A DNA stretch of 10,530 nt, taken from the NCBI GenBank assembly GCA_013817065.1, contig JACDDJ010000097.1:1-10530 (forward strand), written 5' to 3'. Source of the DNA: Acidobacteriota bacterium. Lineage in GTDB: Bacteria; Acidobacteriota; Vicinamibacteria; Vicinamibacterales; 2-12-FULL-66-21. Position 1 is the first letter of the stretch. Every line of letters starts with the position of its first letter. Position numbers and translations under genes: made by a program. Positions 7,149 through 10,530 of this stretch are shown one piece after another. Below the pieces are notes generated by a model that was given only the letters and a program-made list of their open reading frames with translations, had not been told where the DNA came from and searched no databases.

Positions 7149-8126
7149 TCAGCCCTGCAGGTGCAGGTTCTCGAGGGTGTTGGGGCCGCGGACGGCACGA
7201 GTGGACTCGGCCTCGACGCCAATGGCGAGGACGCTCGCTCCGAGCAGGATAAAAGCGATCCAGAGCAGGTCAGCCACCAGCAGGTGGATCATCTGCATCC
7301 ACACTGGCGCCAGCAGGAGGACATTGACCGCGCCGAGCACGAGCTGGGCGGCGGCGAGCCCGGCAACGACCCGCGCCAACGTCACCGTGCGGGGGCCGCG
7401 CCCGCCCGCCAGCCGGGGTGCGCCAAAGAGAAGTCCAACGGCGGTCAGGACGGCGAACGTCGGATGCAGGATCCGCAGCCGGATCAGCAAGTGCGAGGTT
7501 CCCGACAGGTCCGCGGCGAAGCCTGCGGCCAGCGATGTCTCGGGATAGAGCGTGTTGCCCAGCGCCGCGACGGCGCCGCTGGCGCCAACCAGCAGCAGTC
7601 CCGCGGCCGCCAGCGCCAGCGCCGCGGCGCGCCCGCTCTGTCCGCCCACCGAAACCGGTTCCCCTCCGCTCAGCCACCACGCCGTCAATGTGAGCCAGCC
7701 AAGAAGGACGAAGGTATTGAGCAGGTGCACCGCCATGAACATCGCCCGCGCCATGGTCGCGTTGTCGGCGACCAACTGGAACAGCACGAGACCGGCGCCC
7801 ACGGCCGCCTCGGTCAGCATGAAGAAGACCGTCCATCCGGCGGCCCGACGCGCCCGGTGACCGGGAGGGCAGGCACGCCTCACCCAGACGAGCAACACCA
7901 CCACGGCGATCAGCGCGAGGCCGCTGGTGATCCGGTGTGAGAACTCGATCAGCGTCGCGATACTCGGATCCCGCGGCAGTACGACCCCGTTACAGAGCGG
8001 CCAGTGCTCGCCACAGCCTGCCCCCGATCCGCTCGCACGGACGTACGCCCCCCAGAGGATCACCGCGATGTTGTAGGCCAGCACACCCCACGCAAATTTT
8101 GCGAGGCGGCTCAGGGAGGAAAACAC
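7149..8126 (-). CDS. ctaA: Haem A synthase (COX15/CtaA family)
   Basis: This 325-residue integral membrane enzyme oxidises the C8 methyl of haem O to a formyl group, making haem A for aa3-type cytochrome oxidases. Hydrophobicity fits about eight membrane helices in two similar halves. The four haem-ligand histidines of the family are visible: H64 in EFSHR (with the catalytic-type Glu E61), H134 in AVHLLN, H221 in LHPTFA and H281 in IHLLVAD. The N-terminal motif GAYVRASGSGAGCG and the cysteine pair C38/C45 match the extracellular disulfide loop known in Bacillus CtaA. GNTLYP at 190-195 is also typical. The start is GTG at 8126: an in-frame TAA lies five codons upstream and no better start is available. 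AGGGA sits only two bases before the GTG, too close for a normal ribosome-binding site. No oxidase subunits or haem O synthase are adjacent in the window, so its partners must lie elsewhere. Confidence 0.95.
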   Translation of the reverse strand: MFSSLSRLAKFAWGVLAYNIAVILWGAYVRASGSGAGCGEHWPLCNGVVLPRDPSIATLIEFSHRITSGLALIAVVVLLVWVRRACPPGHRARRAAGWTVFFMLTEAAVGAGLVLFQLVADNATMARAMFMAVHLLNTFVLLGWLTLTAWWLSGGEPVSVGGQSGRAAALALAAAGLLLVGASGAVAALGNTLYPETSLAAGFAADLSGTSHLLIRLRILHPTFAVLTAVGLLFGAPRLAGGRGPRTVTLARVVAGLAAAQLVLGAVNVLLLAPVWMQMIHLLVADLLWIAFILLGASVLAIGVEAESTRAVRGPNTLENLHLQG

Positions 8127-8135
8127 GATCCCTGC

Positions 8136-8145
8136 ATTTTATCTA
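8136..8145 (-). promoter_or_regulatory. Possible -10 element of ctaA
   Basis: The minus strand reads TAGATAAAAT, giving overlapping -10-like hexamers TAGATA (8145-8140) and TAAAAT (8141-8136, five of six consensus). Transcription starting seven bases downstream would leave a leader of only a few bases before the GTG at 8126. I see no good -35 match. It is the only AT-rich patch in the divergent spacer. Confidence 0.3.
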
Positions 8146-8198
8146 CTTCCGCTGGGTCGGCTCCGTTGGGTGCGGGTGCGGCACGCGGATCGGTCACT

Positions 8199-8227
8199 TT
8201 GTCTGCGTCCGCAGCCTGCGCTAAGCT
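8199..8227 (+). promoter_or_regulatory. Possible weak promoter of the phoD-like gene
   Basis: TTGTCT (8199-8204) and TAAGCT (8222-8227) are separated by 17 bases. They match consensus -35 and -10 hexamers at four and three of six positions, so this is weak. A start seven bases after the -10 would fall at the A of the ATG at 8234, predicting a leaderless message, and no ribosome-binding site is visible there. A small inverted repeat CTGCG-TC-CGCAG (8203-8214) sits in the spacer. No Pho-box-like repeat is visible. Confidence 0.25.
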
Positions 8228-8233
8228 GCCGCC

Positions 8234-9808
8234 ATGAATGGAACGAGGCGCGAATTTCTCGGTGCAGCAGCACTCATCGGCCTCTCACCTGTGATCGCGA
8301 GGCTCGATCCGTTCCTCCGCTTGCAGCCTGGTGCAGACGGCCGCAACGTCTTCCTCCATGGTGTGGCGTCAGGTGACCCGTTGGCAGACCGCGTCATCCT
8401 GTGGACCCGTGTGAGCGGCACTGCCGCCTCGTCTCGTCCGCGCGTCCGCTGGGAAGTGGCGCGCGACGAAACGTTCCGACAGGTGATCCGGCGCGGCGAG
8501 GTCACGGCCGTTGCGGCGCGCGATTTCACCGTCAAGGTGGACGTCACCGGCCTGCAACCTGGATCGCGCTATCACTACCGCTTCGTGTCGGGAGGCGAGC
8601 GCTCCCCAGCCGGGAGAACGCGCACCCTGCCGGTTGCGGACGTCGCGCGCATCCGCCTCGCGGTTGCCTCGTGCTCCAATCTTCCCGCCGGCTACTTCAA
8701 TGCCTATCGCGGCATTGCCAACCACGCCGACCTCGATGCCGTCCTGCACCTCGGCGACTACTACTACGAGTACGCGAACATCCGCTACGGTGACGGCACG
8801 CGCTTCGGGCGGATCCCGCGGCCGGACCGCGAGATCGTCTCCCTCGAGGATTACCGCACCCGACACGCACAATACAAAACGGATCCGGATCTGCAGGAGG
8901 CGCACCGGCAGCATCCGTGGATCACGGTCTGGGACGACCACGAGGTGAGCAACAACACCTGGCGTGGCGGCGCACAAAACCATAACCCCGAAGAGGGCGA
9001 AGGCGACTGGACGACGAGGCGGAATGCCGCCGTGCAGGCGTACTACGAATGGATGCCGGTCCGGGAGTCAGGCACGCTGACGGAAGCGCGGATCTATCGC
9101 ACGTTCAGGCTGGGATCGATGGCCGACCTCGTTATGCTCGACACGCGCGTCGTGGCGCGGGACCAGCAGGTGCCGCGCGACCAGCTGGCGCTGATCGAAG
9201 ATCCACAACGCTCGCTCCTCGGGTCCAGGCAGGAGGCGTGGCTGTTTTCCCAATTGAGCAGCTCACAGGCGCGGGGCACACGCTGGCAGCTGCTCGGGCA
9301 GCAGGTGATGTTCGCCGCGACCACGCCATGGGGCACGCCGGCCGGCAACGCCGACGCGTGGGACGGTTACCGCCCGGCGCGCGATCGAGTGGTTGACCAC
9401 CTCGAAACGACCGGCACGAAGAACGCCGTGATCCTCACCGGCGACGTCCACAGTTCGTGGGCGTACGACATCGCCAAGGATCCCTGGACCAGGTACGACG
9501 CGACCACGGGACGTGGCGCAGCAGCGATCGAGTTCGTCACGCCGTCAGTGACCTCGCCGAGTGGCTGGACCGCAGAGAACGCCGGCAACAGGCTGCGCAA
9601 CGCACGCGCATCGCGGCCGCACCTGCATTGGGCCGACGGCCTCAACCACGGCTACGTCGTCGTGACCATCACGCGGGATGCCGTCCAGGGCGACTTCTGG
9701 GGTGTGCCGACAATCGAGGAGCGCACGGATAAAGAGACATTCGTGAAGGGCTTCGTCAGTGAGTACAACCACCCTCACCTGGTGGAGGCTGCCAGCCCTT
9801 CAGCATAG
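8234..9808 (+). CDS. phoD: PhoD-like alkaline phosphatase/phosphodiesterase, Tat-exported
   Basis: This 524-residue secreted metallophosphatase releases phosphate from phosphoesters outside the cytoplasm. The N-terminus has a twin-arginine signal (TRREFLGAAAL, residues 4-13), meaning export in folded form. A PhoD N-terminal beta-sandwich domain covers about 39-133 (FLHGVASGDPLADRVILWTRV). The catalytic domain covers about 139-515. Its metal-site motifs are present: C147 in VASCSN, D175 in LHLGDYYYEY, D234-D235-H236 in WDDHEVSNN, D303 and R305 in MLDTRV, and D404 and H406 in LTGDVHSSW. By analogy with Bacillus PhoD these would hold an iron/calcium centre. Length fits the family. An in-frame TAA at 8222-8224 forces the ATG at 8234, which has no visible ribosome-binding site. 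The gene is divergent from ctaA and convergent with the helicase. PhoD relatives are often phosphate-starvation controlled, but no Pho box is seen. The substrate could be a phosphodiester rather than a monoester. Confidence 0.93.
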   Translation: MNGTRREFLGAAALIGLSPVIARLDPFLRLQPGADGRNVFLHGVASGDPLADRVILWTRVSGTAASSRPRVRWEVARDETFRQVIRRGEVTAVAARDFTVKVDVTGLQPGSRYHYRFVSGGERSPAGRTRTLPVADVARIRLAVASCSNLPAGYFNAYRGIANHADLDAVLHLGDYYYEYANIRYGDGTRFGRIPRPDREIVSLEDYRTRHAQYKTDPDLQEAHRQHPWITVWDDHEVSNNTWRGGAQNHNPEEGEGDWTTRRNAAVQAYYEWMPVRESGTLTEARIYRTFRLGSMADLVMLDTRVVARDQQVPRDQLALIEDPQRSLLGSRQEAWLFSQLSSSQARGTRWQLLGQQVMFAATTPWGTPAGNADAWDGYRPARDRVVDHLETTGTKNAVILTGDVHSSWAYDIAKDPWTRYDATTGRGAAAIEFVTPSVTSPSGWTAENAGNRLRNARASRPHLHWADGLNHGYVVVTITRDAVQGDFWGVPTIEERTDKETFVKGFVSEYNHPHLVEAASPSA

Positions 9809-9847
9809 AGCCTTCCGAAAAAAACCGGCCCGCCGCGCCCGCACCCT

Positions 9848-9889
9848 GCACCTTCAGCGTGAGTGCCCGCACCCTCAACGTCAGTGCCT
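9848..9889. repeat. Two-copy 21-bp tandem repeat at the helicase 3' end
   Basis: Copies at 9848-9868 and 9869-9889 agree at 17 of 21 positions (pattern GCACC-TCA-CGT-AGTGCC), with a seven-base partial copy (GCACCCT) at 9841-9847. Each copy has GCAC and GTGC arms that could form a four-base-pair stem. The second copy ends on the last base of the helicase stop codon. The unit is seven codons long, and in the helicase frame beyond the stop it would read GTDVEGA then GTHAEGA. No terminator is evident in the rest of the convergent gap (9809-9888). Confidence 0.55.
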
Positions 9890-10530
9890 TACGCGTCGCG
9901 ATCCCGGCGAACCGGCACTTTCTGCCCCCGCAAGGTCGCTTTCTTCATCGCCGCCACGATCGCATCGACGCCCTCTTCCGGCACCTCCACCAGTGAGAAG
10001 CGATCCGTGATCTCGATGGCGCCAAGGTCCCGCGACTGAATTCCTGCCTCGTTGGTGATCGCACCGACAAGATCCGCCGGCCTGATCCCCGCCTGGCGGC
10101 CGGCACCGATGAAAATCTTCGTCATCGGACGACCATCATCCCGCGGCCGCTGGCGCGGCGCGCGCGGACCGGCGGCCGGTCCACGGAAGTGCTCTTCGCG
10201 CGGCACGGCCGGCGCAGGCAGGTCTCGTTCCTCGCTGTCACCCACGGTGGCGAGATGCAGGGCCTTCACCGCCGCGGCCGCGATGGCGACGATGTCGAAC
10301 TCCTCCGCCAGTGAATCGACCACGACGCGGACGTCGTCTGAATCGCCGGCAATGAGGCGCTCGTGGATAGCCGCGCGGGTAAGCTCCAGGCGTTTCGCCC
10401 GGAGATCGGCCACCGTCGGCAGGGTCGCGATCTCGATCTTCTGCTTGGTAATGCGCTCGATGCTCTTCAGCAGCCGGTGCTCACGCGGTTCGGCGAGGGT
10501 AATCGCGGTGCCCTCGCGCCCGGCGCGGCC
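9889..10530 (-). CDS. DEAD-box RNA helicase, C-terminal part with DbpA-type RNA-binding domain (N-terminus beyond right edge)
   Basis: The minus frame is open from the right edge to a TAA at 9891-9889, giving 213 residues. The first visible residues GRAGREGTAITL are the end of helicase motif VI (the HRxGRxGR arginine-finger segment), so the gene starts well to the right. Next comes the end of the second RecA-like domain (EREHRLLKS-type region, here EPREHRLLKSIERITKQ) and a helical region at about 40-105. A Pro/Arg-rich linker covers about 111-134. A DbpA RNA-binding domain lies at about 135-212 (MTKIFIGAGRQAGIRPADLVGAI, in two overlapping parts of that domain's start). This order is typical of CsdA/DeaD-type helicases, which remodel structured RNA in ribosome assembly and mRNA turnover, often in the cold. 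A GTG at 10413 inside this frame is an internal codon and not the start, because helicase homology continues upstream of it. It converges on the phoD-like gene. Confidence 0.92.
   Translation of the reverse strand, partial: GRAGREGTAITLAEPREHRLLKSIERITKQKIEIATLPTVADLRAKRLELTRAAIHERLIAGDSDDVRVVVDSLAEEFDIVAIAAAAVKALHLATVGDSEERDLPAPAVPREEHFRGPAAGPRAPRQRPRDDGRPMTKIFIGAGRQAGIRPADLVGAITNEAGIQSRDLGAIEITDRFSLVEVPEEGVDAIVAAMKKATLRGQKVPVRRDRDA

Noticed and set aside
6951..7940. 329-codon plus-strand open frame antisense to ctaA
   Set aside because: The opposite strand carries a haem A synthase with all ligand histidines. This frame is Gln/Arg/Gly-rich without any recognisable fold.
9818..9824. Run of seven A (seven T on the minus strand) as a terminator of the helicase gene
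   Set aside because: The GC-rich sequence before the T run is nearly all G on that strand and offers no complementary arm. Only a three-base CCG/CGG pairing around the run is possible.
10411..10413. GTG as the start of a small stand-alone RNA-binding protein
   Set aside because: The same frame continues upstream to the window edge with the helicase motif VI residues GRAGREG, so the GTG is internal to a helicase.

Overview
The window is GC-rich, tightly packed bacterial DNA from a Gram-negative (two-membrane) aerobe. It encodes a TonB-dependent outer-membrane receptor, a complete tripartite RND efflux system with its outer-membrane channel, a haem A synthase (so probably an aa3-type oxidase), and a Tat-exported PhoD-like phosphatase. 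The protein style and gene mix would fit a soil Acidobacteriota (Vicinamibacteria-like) genome. That placement is inferred from general resemblance, not from any marker gene.

Layout. Positions 1-8126 read as five consecutive minus-strand genes. In transcription order these are haem A synthase (ctaA/COX15), a TolC-type outer-membrane factor, a lipoprotein membrane-fusion (adaptor) protein, a HAE1-type RND transporter, and the N-terminal 409 residues of a TonB-dependent receptor that runs off the left edge. The three efflux genes are very tightly joined: the channel and adaptor overlap as GTGA, and one base separates the adaptor stop from the RND start. The gaps on either side (53 nt before the channel gene, 55 nt before the receptor) are short and show no terminator. 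The receptor may therefore be co-transcribed with the pump, and the efflux genes may receive read-through from ctaA. A 107-bp divergent spacer (8127-8233) separates ctaA from a plus-strand phoD-like gene (8234-9808). An 80-bp convergent gap (9809-9888), carrying most of a 21-bp tandem repeat, separates phoD from the C-terminal 213 residues of a minus-strand DEAD-box RNA helicase that enters from the right edge.

How the genes may work together. The channel, adaptor and RND pump should assemble as one proton-driven efflux complex spanning both membranes. The TonB receptor following them may supply a linked import or uptake function, but this is inference from gene order. No regulator gene, RNA gene, insertion sequence or CRISPR array is visible. 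Most of the window is ordinary core or accessory metabolism. The points most worth a second look are a three-codon mini-ORF that takes the only good ribosome-binding site ahead of the channel gene, a two-cysteine insertion in the channel's first surface-loop region, possible leaderless starts in the divergent spacer, and an in-frame 21-bp repeat straddling the helicase stop.
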